From: Periconia sp. R9002
Lineage: Eukaryota; Ascomycota; Dothideomycetes; Pleosporales; Periconiaceae
Assembly: GCA_023627715.1 (NCBI GenBank)
Contig: JAMAHW010000038.1
Coordinates: forward strand, 186,001-250,000
Reading direction: 5' to 3'
Length of the DNA: 64,000 bases
Shown: positions 35,539-47,396 of the stretch, piece by piece
How the letters are laid out: each line of letters starts with the position of its first letter
Position numbering within the stretch: the first letter of the stretch is position 1
Notes under the pieces: model-generated
What the model was told of the DNA's origin: nothing
Seen by the model: only the letters and a program-made list of their open reading frames with translations
The model's database searches: none
Position numbers and translations under genes: made by a program

Positions 35539-38096
35539 ATGGATGGGAAGAATAGTGTAAACAGCGCGTTCGGACGCGTGGGGAACATGCCAATCACGTT
35601 CAATCCGAGCTCCAATTTCGGCGCCGCGGCTGCGACGAGCGGTCCTACGAAAGCGAACGCGGCGCAGGATCGGCTCATCGTGGGTGTAGATTTTGGAACG
35701 ACGTACAGTGGTGGGTACATAGAAGAGCACCAACCCATATTTTGATAACGAAAGACACTGATGTAAGAGCTAGGTGTGGCTGCTGTGTATTCCGCAACTC
35801 CAGACGATATTGATATAATTAAGACATGGCCAGGCGGGAACGGTAAGACATACACCCCGCATTCTTGCCATTTCCCCCATGTATATACAGAGGGGTGACA
35901 CGCCGGGAAGTCACATTTCGGGAGGACTAATAGGTTCTACGAATCAGAAGCTCTACGACCTACATAGTATGTCTAGTATAGTTATCTGATTTGTGAATAA
36001 CGCCTGGTACACTAGCTACCCGATATACGACCTCCCGGCGTGCCACCCCTCTGTATATATGCAAGAACATCCGCTCATGGACTCGACGCAGGAATCACAT
36101 CCGACAAAGTCCCCACCGAGATCGCCTACGTCAACAATCCCTCAGATCCCACACAGCAAAATATAAAATGGGGATTCCAATTCAAGCCCGAAGACACCCG
36201 TCTACGCTGCATCAAGCTCTTCCTCGATAAAACACACAAGCTACCGTCCTTCGTCTCCCCCCTCGACACCGCTGCGCAGCTCCGCCAGTCCCAGAAAACC
36301 GTCATGGAGGCCGTGTCCGACTACCTCGCCCAGATACACAAGCACACAATGGAAACATTGAGCAGGAGATATGGGGAGACGTTCATGGGGATGACCAAGA
36401 CGCAGTTCGTGCTGACGGTGCCGGCGGTGTGGAGCGACGCCGCGAAAGATGCTACGCTGAAGGCCGCGGAGAAGGCGGGTATGGGTAGCACCGGCGAGTT
36501 GAAGTTGATCAGTGAGCCTGAGGCTGCGGCTGTGTATACGTTGAAGGCGATCCAGCCGAATAATTTGAAGATTGGAGACAATTTTATTGTTTGTGATGCC
36601 GGTATGTTTTCCTCATTTCGCACGTTCCCGCCGCGGAGGGCGGCCATATTTGACCTTGGTACCTGTGAAGTATAGTCAGACTATTGGCGTGGGAACGTAC
36701 GTCAAACCTTTCTTTAGGTTGGGACTTGAGGAGGTAAACGAGCTTTGTGATGCTGACTGATGTGATTAGGTGGAGGTACCGTGGACTTGATAGCTTATAG
36801 GTATTACCCCTGGCATGCTGCACCACAGCCTTTGAGCCCTTTAACCAAAAAATTCGCTAACTCATGATAGTACGTATATATTCTAGCGCTCGAACCATAT
36901 GAAGATATAACTATATTAACCCATTGCTAATCAGAAATCACCCAACTCAACCCCCTCCGTGTCGAGGAATCCGCCGTAGGCACCGGCGGACTCTGCGGCA
37001 GCGCATTCCTGAACTTCCGCTTCGAGGACCACGTCAAGCAACGCATCGGGGCGGAGCGCTACACGTGGATGAGAGAGAAAAAGGCTAAGACGTGGAACAT
37101 GGGACTCAAGTACTTTGAAGAATTCGTGAAGCGCAACTTCAACGAAGTCGAGAACAACGAGGTCAACATTCCTTTCCCTGGCCTACCCGACGACGAAGAA
37201 GCCGGGCTGGACTCTGGCTTCCTCGTCATGAGCGCCGAGCAGGTCAAGGAGATCTTCGACCCCGTCGTGCACGAAGTCATCACACTCGTAGAAGGACAAG
37301 TCGAGTCGATCCGTAGGAAAGGCGGACTTGTGTGCGGTATCGTTCTCGTCGGTGGGTTCGGTCAGTCCGACTACCTCTACTCCCGCATGAAAGCGCACTT
37401 CAACAGTGCACCTCCTCCACCGTACTCGGAACGTCCAAGTCACGCCCTCACGTTAGATCCAAACGCACCGCAGGCGATTGAAATTTTCCACCCCATACAC
37501 GCCTGGACGGCCGTCGTGAGAGGGGCCGTGTTGAGGGGTTTGGAAGGAAGCATGGTGGTGAGTAGGCGGAGTCGGTGGTGGTATGGAACCAGTTACGCCA
37601 CCGTGTTCGACGAGGCCCGACATCCCATCGCCGACCGATACTGGAGTCCGCTATGGGAAAGATGGATGGTTTCCGACCGGATGCAATGGCACATAGCAAA
37701 AGTAACTCCCCCAAAAAAAACCCCACACAAAAAAAATCCCCCTTCTAACTCCCAACACCCCAGGGCGCACAAGTCTCCGAAGCAAACCCCATCTCCTTCC
37801 ACTACACGCGCAACTTCCGCCCGGGCCAATCCCTCATCGTCGAAGACGACCTCATCGCATGCGACCTCGACGTCGCCCCCGACGCGTACCGCAAAGAGCT
37901 CATCAACGTGTGCACCCTCACCACGGACCTAAACACCGTGCCGAAAAGCCTCTTCACGCGCTTGACCACGACCAAGGGCGTTGAGTTTGATAATTTGGAT
38001 TTTACGCTCGATATGCGGATTGAGAGTGCGGGCTTGGTGTTTGAGTTGAGGGTCGATGGGGTCAAGTATGGGGGGGTTAGCGCGAAGTTTCATTAG
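35539..38096 (+). CDS. Hsp70-family ATPase (cytosolic Hsp12A-like), reading frame doubtful
   Basis: Actin/Hsp70-fold protein of the expanded fungal Hsp70-like group. Exons 35539-35710, 35774-35842, 36092-36601, 36770-36800, 36935-37701 and 37764-38096. Phosphate-1 motif VGVDFGTTYSGVAAVYS, then TVPAVWSDAAKDATLKAAEKAG, the connect-like EPEAAAVYTL, phosphate-2 CDAGGGTVDLIAY and the adenosine motif VLVGGFGQSDYL are all present; the C-terminal peptide-binding half is reduced, as in Hsp12A relatives. Joining exon 4 to exon 5 with the only GT donor leaves the frame one base out, so either splicing is non-canonical or the gene carries a frameshift. Intron 2 contains a MITE-like insertion. A GTG-started extension upstream of 35539 was rejected. 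Confidence 0.8.
35888..36053. mobile_element. MITE-like element inside an Hsp70-like intron
   Basis: 166 bp bounded by inverted repeats of about 25 bases: left starts CAGAGGGGTGACACGCCGGG (35888) and right ends with its reverse complement bar one mismatch in that stretch (36034-36053) plus a second mismatch further in. TATATA stands on both sides (35882-35887 and 36054-36059), compatible with a TA or longer TA-rich target duplication as for Tc1/mariner-derived MITEs. There is no coding capacity. It lies wholly inside intron 35843-36091, which would otherwise be about 80 bases. Confidence 0.8.
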
Positions 38097-38571
38097 GGAG
38101 AAGTGGTGGATAAGTATATATGGATGTATTGGAAGGAGTTTCGTGCACATTTCGATGCATCAGCACCTACATTTGAGAATGGCGATGTTGCTTAGCATAT
38201 ATGATCAATACTATACTGGACGGGGAGCACGGAGACGTAAACAATAAACAACGTTAAAACCTTTCCAAGTTCAGCACAGAAAGAGTGATAAAATCTGCAA
38301 TTCCACAATTAAACCAGTCGTAAGAAATCATTCTTCAAAGAAAAAAAGCATTTATCCCTATCCACATACATCCCATCCCCTCAAAATCACGCTTAACCCA
38401 ATCAGGCACCGACCTCCGACCCACCACCACCACTCTCAACGCGAACACTTGGCCCAAGCTCCAAATCCCTACATCATCAAATCCCCATCCCTCCCGCATC
38501 AAAACAATACCTACCTACCCGCCAACTCCTACCAACCACTCCTCTCCTCTCGTCTGCACGACACGAATGCA
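38097..38571. other. Intergenic
   Basis: 3' flank of the Hsp70-like gene and the CT/CA-rich leader of the CENP-Q-like gene (38390-38571). Nothing else seen. Confidence 0.5.
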
Positions 38572-40192
38572 ATGGTACGTCTACTCCACAAAATTACGTA
38601 TACGTACGTGCCTTGCGCAGAATTGACTAAACAAGGCACCACCGACGCGTTCATCTCGCGCAGCAGCGGCACCGGCACCAACGACGATAGTACATGGGGG
38701 AGGGAGTGAAGGGGGTGAGGTGAAGAAACGACGGGGACGGCCGCCGGGACGTGGGTCTACGGGAGGTGGTAGTGGTGCTGCGGCAACAACGACGACCAAG
38801 AAATCGAAAGTTAGCGGCGCTCCCTCCAGCGCTGCGACGGCGGCGGCGAAGACTTCGAAGATGGACAAGGATACTTCTAACGGATCCTCCTCACACGCGA
38901 CGAAACGTGGGAAAGATACTGCGGGGAAGAGGGGGAAGGGGAAGGTGGAGGGTGCTGCGCGTGTTTCTGCGGCCTCTGAGGTAGTGGTGACGGCAAAGGC
39001 TGGGAAGAAAACGAAGGCGAAGCCGGGGGCAGAGTATAGTGCTGGGGTGAATAGGGGTGCTGGTCGGGTTGGTGGTAGTGAGGAAAAGGGAAAGAAGAGG
39101 GGGAGGCCGAGTGGTGCGCGCAAGGAGGAGGAGGAGAAGGAGGGAGTGCATAGGAAGAGGGGGAGACCATCTGGTGAGGTGCCCGAGAGAGATCTGCCTG
39201 TGAGGAAAAGGGGGAGACCGTCTACTATGCACACCGAAGAGAGACCAGCCAAAAAGCAAAAAAAGCCTTTAAACACTCGCGATGAGGACGCCGAAGACGA
39301 GCCCGACGAGATTTCAGAGGCCCAACCGCAGAGACAGAAATACGTACAGCTGGTACCGCGCACGAGGAGAATTGCGCAGGAGAAGTTGGACACATGGCCG
39401 CAGGTATCACCGCAGGTGCTCGAGCAGATGGTTGGGATGCTCAGGGACGCTAAAAAGGACATTGTCAATACGCAGCGCGACGAACGGAGGGCAATGCTAG
39501 CGGACGAAACACTAGAGGCTCTGGTTCGGAAGCTTATACGGCAGCTGTCTTCGTCGAAGATTCCACCGCAAGCCAAGGAGATACACTTCAATATCGATAA
39601 ACTCACGGAGCGATATGCGCAAGTGTTCCGAGAGGTGACGACAGAGCGTCATAGGAAGCAGCTGCTGAAGGAGCAGATCAAGGTGGCTCAGCACCTGCTC
39701 GAGAAAGACGAAGAAAACCTGCAGCAGCTGGAAAAGAATGCGAAGCATTGGAAGGCAGAATGGAAGCATCAGGAAAAGCATGGACGAGTAGGCGCCCCTC
39801 GTTGGTTGGACGAAGGGGGATGCAGGCTGACATACATGTTTAGTTGCACCCACTATTGGAAGAGCTCGACAGCATCGAGGCCAACGGAGATGGGCCTGAG
39901 GACATTGGGCTACTGTCTTTCAAGCCGGCCGTGGATGTGAACGCAGGCCCGCACTTGGCTGATGAAAAACTGACACGGCTGGTCGAGCAATTACGCCGTA
40001 CGTGTTCCCCTCTGACCCAGATTCGTAGAATTCCAGACTGACACAATGCCCCTGATTTTAGGGAATCTTGAAAACATGCAGGGCAATCATGACCAGGTTG
40101 CCGGCATGGATGATGCGATGCAGCGGGCACAAGTGGCACTAGACGAGGTGCTCTTCAGGCACGCCGACGCACGGCAGTACGCAGCACTATGA
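38572..40192 (+). CDS. CENP-Q/Fta7-like kinetochore protein with AT hooks
   Basis: Exons 38572-38574 (only the ATG), 38636-39787, 39844-39997 and 40062-40192, 479 residues. The N-terminal 190 residues are low-complexity and basic with four AT-hook cores (KRRGRPP, KKRGRPS and twice RKRGRPS) that bind the minor groove of AT-rich DNA. The C-terminal half is a coiled-coil region: LIRQLSSSKIPPQAKEIHF, then KQLLKEQIKVAQHLLEKDEENLQQLEKNAKHWKAEW, and HPLLEEL after intron 2, the pattern of CENP-Q (Fta7 in fission yeast, Okp1 in budding yeast), a COMA/CCAN subunit linking centromeric chromatin to the outer kinetochore. The start codon stands alone before intron 1, so a different first exon cannot be ruled out. 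Confidence 0.82.
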
Positions 40193-41245
40193 AAGGGCTA
40201 TCGATGGGCGATTATCATTTTGTTTTATTTTGGCGTTTTGGGAAAATAACCTGTTTCCAACGGCGTGCATGGCTTGGCGCACGGGTTTCGAATGGGTAAA
40301 AGGTCAAGGAAGGGTATGGGGATTCGAGGACGTGTGTGTACGTGGTTCTGTGACACAGATCCAATAGCGCGGCATGCGTGCGTACCTGGAGGGATTTTGG
40401 AGGGGTCGCATAGGTGATGATAGGGTGATGGTAGAAGAGACAGCGTGTGTGTATAACATTACTATACCAGATGTATAGGCACTACATGGAGAGGTGTAGT
40501 GGGTATTGATGCCGAGAATAGTAGCGCAGGCCCGGCAGCGTGGTTCTCGGAGCAATGGGGTGAATGATTGGTTCGGCTTGGCCTTGCTCTTTGCGCGTGC
40601 AAGTGCCTGAATGCTGGCCAGCAGCCACTGCATAAACGTACAATATACGGGGCTTTTGGATTTTTCTAGGCTGATATTTGGGCGTTATGTGTGTAGCGGA
40701 CGGAATATGGCGCACGACCAACGGGGATGCTCTAAAAAAAAAGAAGATGTGGGAAAAAGACGATGATGCTAAGAATGCTTGATCTTATCTTATCCTTGAG
40801 CCCCGCCAGATCCTCGGCTAGGGTTTTTAGCGGGCAGCTAGTGGTGTGGCGCATTTCCGACTTCTCTACAGACAGGTGAAGGATGACATTCGCAACCAAC
40901 CACGCCAACCCTCCCCCATCAATTGCTTGCTCGCTCGCTCTGCAAACTGACTGTACATGGCTCCAGCTGACTAGGGCCATGACCGTCACTGCATTCTCCA
41001 ATTGCGCCCTCCCCTCCTCCACCACGCGACCCAACTGTATTTGTACCCTTGCTATTCATCCTGTGTGACTCCGGTAACGTGCTTCGGCACCTCCCAAGCT
41101 CGTTGTTTTTTCCTTGTGCACCCGTCCGGGACGAGCCAGTCTTAGCCCAGTACAAAGGTATACGTACAGACAGGCACAGACAGGCACAGCTGCAAGTGCC
41201 ATCCCAGTCAGTCTAAACCTGCGCGCTTCCGAATCGCCCTCGTTG
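40193..41245. promoter_or_regulatory. Upstream region of the Zn2Cys6 activator with two uORFs
   Basis: 1053 bases, both neighbours on the plus strand. Bases 40957-40974 encode a five-codon uORF (MAPAD) and 40979-41068 a 29-codon uORF, both in the CT-rich probable leader of the activator. Further left is 3' flank of the CENP-Q-like gene with no gene. Confidence 0.45.
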
Positions 41246-43358
41246 ATGACGGGAGACGACCAAAAGCCCAATGGCTCTGCTGCTTCTGCTGCTGCCACCC
41301 AGCTGCCATCCAAGCCCACCGACATAGGCCCCGGTCCCGATACTTCCAAGTCTTCCAACAGCAGCTCCCCGTCCAAGGATTCCAAACCGCCTCCTTCACG
41401 CGACTCCAAACCCTCCAAGAATGCAAAGGACCCCAAGGACAAGCAGCCCAAGCGTCCATCTACTACCCCAGGCTCCGATGCTGGTCCTTCCAAGAGTCCA
41501 AAGAAGCGTCGAAAAGTCAATCATGGTCAGTCTGACTGTGCTGCTGCTGGTTTTGCTGTTATGCAGTACTCCCTCCCGATCCTCTCCATTCCCCTTGCTA
41601 ACCGTGCATGATTCTAGCGTGCATCTATTGCAGACGCTCGGTGAGCCGCGACCCCTTTCATCCTTCAATACTTTTTTCCCCATTTCACGGTTGCATCCGG
41701 AGTATTTTGATGGTGCTTGCTAACCTCATCCCGACCAGCACATGACATGCGACCTGGTAAGTGCATTGCGCTAGGACCTTCGTGCTGTCTGCCAGCTAAT
41801 TGTGGTACTCGTACCTGTATAGGAACGCCCGTGTACGCGGTGTATCAAACGTAATATTGGGCATCTTTGTCACGATGAACCTCGTGAGGGTGTCAAGAAA
41901 TCCAAGTCGGAGTCGAAAAATGCCAACGACGAAAGGGACACCAGCCACGAAGCAGCTGCACCTTCGGACCAAACTGCCAACGTTCTGGGCCAGCAGCCTA
42001 ACACCGCTCCGGAAACAGGGCTAGACCTTGCGCCTCCTCCTCTGCCTCCTAGCAGAGGTGCCAACGCAGCATCCATTGCCCAGTCCACTCCCGTATCCGC
42101 GTCACAGCTGCCTTCTATGACTTCCCAAAATCCAGCTTGTAAGTTACACACTGTTCCAGCACTAATTGAAAGGGAACAATAAATTGATTGAAAAGATTTA
42201 AATTACAATGACTGGACTTCGACATCCCAAAATCATATACGAGATATGCATCAGTTCGATCCTTCCTATATGTTCAACACGTCCGAAGTCTCCAACGAGT
42301 ATAATCTGCTCAACGATTTTCTTAACAGCAGCCTCATGGATGATAACAGCTTCTACGCTGGTGGTGATTTCCACCAACTCTTTTCTGACGCCTCTCTCCT
42401 CAATCCAATGGGTGGCTCCCTTACCACTAGCACACCGTTCAACCCGAATGTGCCCGCTGGTAGTCAGCTGTTGCCGCCGCCTGCCCAGGCTACTTCCAGC
42501 AGTTCCGCTCAACGACCCTCTGGCAAGTTGCCTTTGGAAAAGGCGAGAGAGAGGTACTACACGACAGCCGCAGACCCTGCAGGTACCGACAGTCCTGAGG
42601 AGCGAATGAACAAACTGCTCAAGGCGAAGATGGATGCTGGCCTGTTGAGACCCTTCAATTACGTCAAAGGCTACGCCCGTTTGAGCCAGTACATGGACCT
42701 AAACATGCAACAGATCTCACGGGTGCGTATCCTGCGCCAGCTTGATCGATTCCGACCCAAGTTTCGTGAGCGAGCACAGAAGTTGACAGACATGGAGCTG
42801 GTGCGTGTGGAGATGTGGTTTGACAAGAGCCTGATGCATTACGACCGGGTGTTTGCCAGCATGGCCATCCCCGCATGCTGCTGGCGACGCACGGGGGAAA
42901 TCTTCAGGGGCAACAAAGAAATGGCACGATTGATTCATGTGCCCATGTCCCGTCTACGAGATGTGAGTGCTTTGCATGACATGCAGTCTCAAACATACTG
43001 ATCGTCAACTTAGGGCAGCATTGCCATCCACGAAATCATTGCTGAGCCTTCTCTTGTGTCTTACTGGGAAAAGTTCGGAGCCATCGCCTTCGACAACTCG
43101 CAAAAAGCCATCCTCACCAGCTGCTCGCTCAAGAACCCGGATACCAAATCCAAAGATCCGGAAATCCGCTGTTGCTTTTCCTTTACTGTCAAGCGAGACA
43201 TGTATGATATGTAAGTGTGATCTGGCACGGTCGCGGGGAACAATACATAGTAGCTGACGGTCTATAGCCCTGCATTGATCGTTGGGAATTTTCTACCCAT
43301 CTTAGATCCTACCCCACCGCCCCCACCACCAAACAATCCACAAGCAGTGGAGCAGTGA
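41246..43358 (+). CDS. Zn2Cys6 transcription factor of the AcuM/Rds2/Ert1 gluconeogenesis class
   Basis: Nuclear activator that in yeasts and Aspergillus switches on gluconeogenic genes (PEP carboxykinase, fructose-1,6-bisphosphatase) on non-fermentable carbon. Seven exons: 41246-41525, 41618-41640, 41739-41756, 41823-42138, 42196-42962, 43014-43210, 43268-43358; 563 residues. The binuclear zinc cluster ACIYCRRSHMTCDLERPCTRC...C (about 95-123) is cut by three introns, two of them around an 18-base exon. A basic NLS-like KSPKKRRKVNH comes just before it. The C-terminal PAS-like region (ERMNKLLKAKMDAGLLRPF, YDRVFASMAIPACCWRRTG, SLVSYWEKFGAIAFD) is closely kept. The protein ends in a poly-proline run. 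Which of the three paralogous subclasses it is would need a tree. Confidence 0.93.
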
Positions 43359-43795
43359 GGCGCAGACGGAGGTAGGGCTGCATTGCATTCAATAATGAAC
43401 GGTGTAGGACGAGAAGCTGCAGCAGTAATGTATAGGATTGGGCTATGGTACTGGTGCCGGCCCTGGGAGTTATACTGAGTTACATTTGTATGCGGATATC
43501 TGGCGTCCAGGGGGGAACGGTTAATACCAGTAAGGAGCGTGTTTGATAGATGATGACGGGCTTGACGAGCCCAAAAAGCCATTATTTTGACCGTTTCTCG
43601 TTCTTGTCATGTCCACTTGGGTTTTCGTTGCAGTGCACTTGCCATTCGTGATTAAAGTATTCGCTCTTTCCGCATTTCCCGAGAGGGTAGGCGCACCTGG
43701 CAACCCACCCAGGCTTCTCTTCACTCCACCTCCACACTGCTAGGGAACGCGCCTCAGACGTCTGACACCCAATTCCCCTCTCTTCATCGCTGACA
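43359..43795. other. Intergenic
   Basis: 437 bases, 3' flank of the activator and promoter of the SPO22-like gene. Nothing specific seen. Confidence 0.5.
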
Positions 43796-46700
43796 ATGCC
43801 TCCCGGCCCGTCTGCAACAAAGGCTGAACGCGAAAAGAAACTGAAGACAGTCCTGGGTGAGCCCCCGCTTGTTTCCTTCACTCTTGTGCCATCACTCACA
43901 CACCACAGCCTTTGCCTCAGTCCTCGCAAAACGCTTCGAAGACCTCTGCGATCAGCAACTAGTAAACGATCTTGAACGGCATATTGTGAGCTTGCCGCTG
44001 CAAACATCGACCACGGTCGTCGCAAAGCGGGACGAGCTCGACCGCCTCGGGACGGAGCTATGGAATCTTTCTACACGTCTGCGACGCGAACGGCCTCCGA
44101 CAACCGATGCCTCCTGCAAGACGCGTGCCGTTTGTTTGCTTCGCGTTTTCTCGTTTTTTCTCCTCGACTCTGCCACCGGCAAGGCGGCGACTGCGGGCGA
44201 CCGAAGGAGTTGCTGCATTCGCCTCATGAAGGTTGCGCTCAAGGCTGCTAAAGTGTGCATCGATAATCGAGAATTGCTTTCGGCTACCAAAGTTCTTGAA
44301 CGAGCCGCGGAATACGAGGATTTGCTGGGTCAGGAGGCGGGAAGTGGGAAGGATGAGGATATTGTGATAGCAGATCGGCTAAGGGTAGAATACTTTGGCG
44401 TGAGAGTGGTTCTAGTGAGTTTTATTTGGTGCTGTCTCGATTGGGGTGAGATTGGAGACTGATGACACTTTCATTAGGCATGGCGACAGGATCGAATGGA
44501 CACTGCAGAGCACATGTTCGCCAAGTGCAAGCAGCTGACGCCTACATTCACTCCGTCGAACGCTGAGAACATATCGGACCTCTTGTACGAAGTAGGCAGG
44601 GGATTGTTGGAGAAAAGGAATTACGAGCTCAGCGCTCGATGGATGGAGCGAGCCCACGATATACTGGAAGAGCAAGAGCTGGAAATGTTGAGTCCCGAGG
44701 CAGGAGAACTACGGCTTAGCATCATGCAGAGCATAGGTCAGCTGTGTTACCTCACCCTTAATACGCACGCGCTGATGTCATGACAGCCACTTGCTATATG
44801 AAACTTGAAGATGAGGACTCAAGAGACAAGGCATGGAAGATGGTCAAGTTGTTGGAGGCAGTGAGTGTGCTCTTCAGGTCTTCATGGCTAAGATCACTAA
44901 CGCAAGCAAAGGATTATCAGGACAAAATGGCCGTCTCTCTACTGAAGCTCGAGCTTCTTTCCAAGGAACCAACACTGAACTCTCAAGAGTTCTATGCTGT
45001 TCTTTCACGAATGATCCGAATTGTGGTTCTCAACGACCGTAATTTCAAGACGTAATCTCCCCCACATGCTTCATACTGTTTTCTTGCATTGACTGTTGCA
45101 TAGTATCATGCACCATATACATAAGATCGTAGAGCGCGACAGCCTCACAGCTTGTAAGCTCATCGACGACCTTATACATGTGAGACTATTCCGAGAAGAG
45201 AATAATGTCTGGATCGAGAAGGCTGTCATTACCAGGATCTGGATTTGCTGCGCGAAGATGAATTCGGATGTCACTTTGGAACAGTTGCGCGCTTTTCTCG
45301 ATTCAATAACGCAAAACGTGAAGGGCCCATTCACTGCGCAGGCAACACACGCCACGCAAACTGTAAATCAACCACCCAATACTACCAAATGTCATGGCTA
45401 ACGCCTTCGCAGCTGTTGTGGAAGCAGGCCGAAGTAACATTCAGCCAGGGGCAGTATCAACTAGCTGAAAACTGGTGTCGTATATGTCTCCATCCACTAT
45501 TTGAGAAGGCTGGTGACGTCAATAAATCCAAGATAGCAAGGTAACCAAGGAGAATGATCTATTGAATGCCCCACTCACCTTACACAGGAAGATCATTCTT
45601 TGTGCACAGGCACGGCATGACCATGGGGCTGCCAGGCAGGTCTTTTCAGAAATGCCCACAACCGGCCAAAATGATCGCATCACACGTTACATTATGTACA
45701 AAACAGGGCTTCAAACTGGAGATTCCGAATTTAGTGATTCTCAATTCTCCTCATGTTGCTATGGCCAGGCTGACCAGTCTAGTTACCGAATGCTTAGACC
45801 ATGTCTTCCGGCACTCTGGAACCGATGCTACACTACTCTACGCCTGCATACTCGAAGCACAGGCATGTGGAAGCAACACGCATGCTATATCCGCATTAGA
45901 AAGAGTACTAGATAAGTATGATCACAATGCACCTGCAGATGTCCATGTACCAGCCCTGTTGCGGTAAGTCAACTAACCTTTTCCGAGTGCAAATCCCTGA
46001 CTGCCTACTCAGAATGACTTTACGACTCCTTGGACAAGAGCTTACGAAAGACGGAAGCTTGAATCACGATGTCCTCGCCCGGATTTGCAAAGTATGCGAA
46101 GGAGGCACGTACCGCACAATTGCAATTATTGTAGACCATGCTAACGATGCTAGCGTGTAAACGAGCAAAACAATCGAGACAAAAACCAGCTGCATCTGGG
46201 CAAGATCAATTCAACATATCAGAGTTTGAATGGTTCTCGAAAAGTACCTACAACTGGTCTATCAAATACTGCGCGGATATGCAACCCATGAGTCTAGTGC
46301 GGTTGCTAAATGTTTGTATCGAATTCATCAAGCTGCTCAAGCAGCATGGCCATGCGGAGGGAGAGACCGACATTTCGCTTCGACTTATGTTCTGTGAGTT
46401 TCTTATTACGTGCACTTACACGACACTAGCAAGAGCAGAGGATAATATTCAAGAATGCGTAAGTCCAAAAGGAAATTTACGAAGGAACCATTGACTGATC
46501 ATTCTAGTTGCAATACTACTCACAGGCCCGCAGGCATGGGAAAGCGTTCAGAGAGATTGCAGCCACGAATATGAAACAACTCGGCGAGTCTGCGCAAGCT
46601 GACGCCATTGCGAAGCATTTTCAAGTGGTGAAAATGGAGCTGGAAGCGGTGCTAAAACTTGAACGATGGGACGAGATGGATGATTTGTTCGATCAGTGCT

Positions 46701-47396
46701 GGAAATATAAATATCAAGGTCAATATGAGACACTAGCGGATATCGTGCTGATCATACATTCGAACATCGTCAAGGCCAACCTAGACCGCAAATATCAGAG
46801 CAGTGAGTGTTCTGTCAACGCTGGTGTCAAAGTGTTAATGCAGAAGCAGAAGTGCTGTCCGTGCTACAGAGGATCATAAACACCTCCACAAAACAGAACG
46901 GCGAAGACGCCGACAAGCTAGCCCGTTGGATTCGATGCCTGTTCCAGCTCTCCCTCACATTCGACGAAAACATCAGCCTACGATGCGTGGAACAAGCCAC
47001 CACACTCGCCTCCACCTTCAAAGACGTGAGTGATACCCCCCTTCTCTCCCCACCATCAATACACAAGTCATTGAGAAACCATGTCCCCAGCAGCAGAACG
47101 ATCCATGTCCTTCTTCACCCGCGTCCGCCTCGTCGTTGACCATGGCCGATCTCGAGAGCCTCTTCGCTGACGAGAACAATGCACAGAGCCCAAACACGTA
47201 CCCGGCGACGGAGCTCGAGTGGCTTGCGACGACGACGTTCAACCACGCTGTTGATTACTATATACAGGAGAATGATGCAAAGTGCAAGGAGTGGGCCGAG
47301 AAGGCGCTCGCGCTGGCGGCGTGGGCTGAGGGAAGGGGGCTGAGGGATGTGTTGATGGAGAAGTACTCGGAGTTGACGTGGGGGGAGGCGCAGTGA
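43796..47396 (+). CDS. SPO22/ZIP4-like meiosis protein
   Basis: TPR-repeat scaffold of the ZMM group that in yeast and plants promotes crossovers and synaptonemal complex assembly. Fourteen exons: 43796-43856, 43909-44414, 44478-44736, 44787-44860, 44912-45051, 45104-45362, 45413-45540, 45588-45733, 45783-45963, 46013-46108, 46179-46458, 46508-46799, 46850-47025, 47091-47396, summing to 967 residues in phase. The Spo22 domain is recognised by segments such as LKAAKVCIDNRELLSATKVLE, LLYEVGRGLLEKRNYELSARWM, TLLYACILEAQACG, and FNISEFEWFSKSTYNWSIKYC; the TPR-like helices run through most of the length. The junctions 45733/45783 and 46108/46179 are the least certain. Its presence suggests a meiotic (sexual) machinery is kept. 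Confidence 0.88.

Noticed and set aside
38581..39606. 341-codon open frame antisense to the CENP-Q-like gene
   Set aside because: Ser/Phe/Leu-rich mirror of the Lys/Glu/Arg-rich coding strand; no start context or domain.
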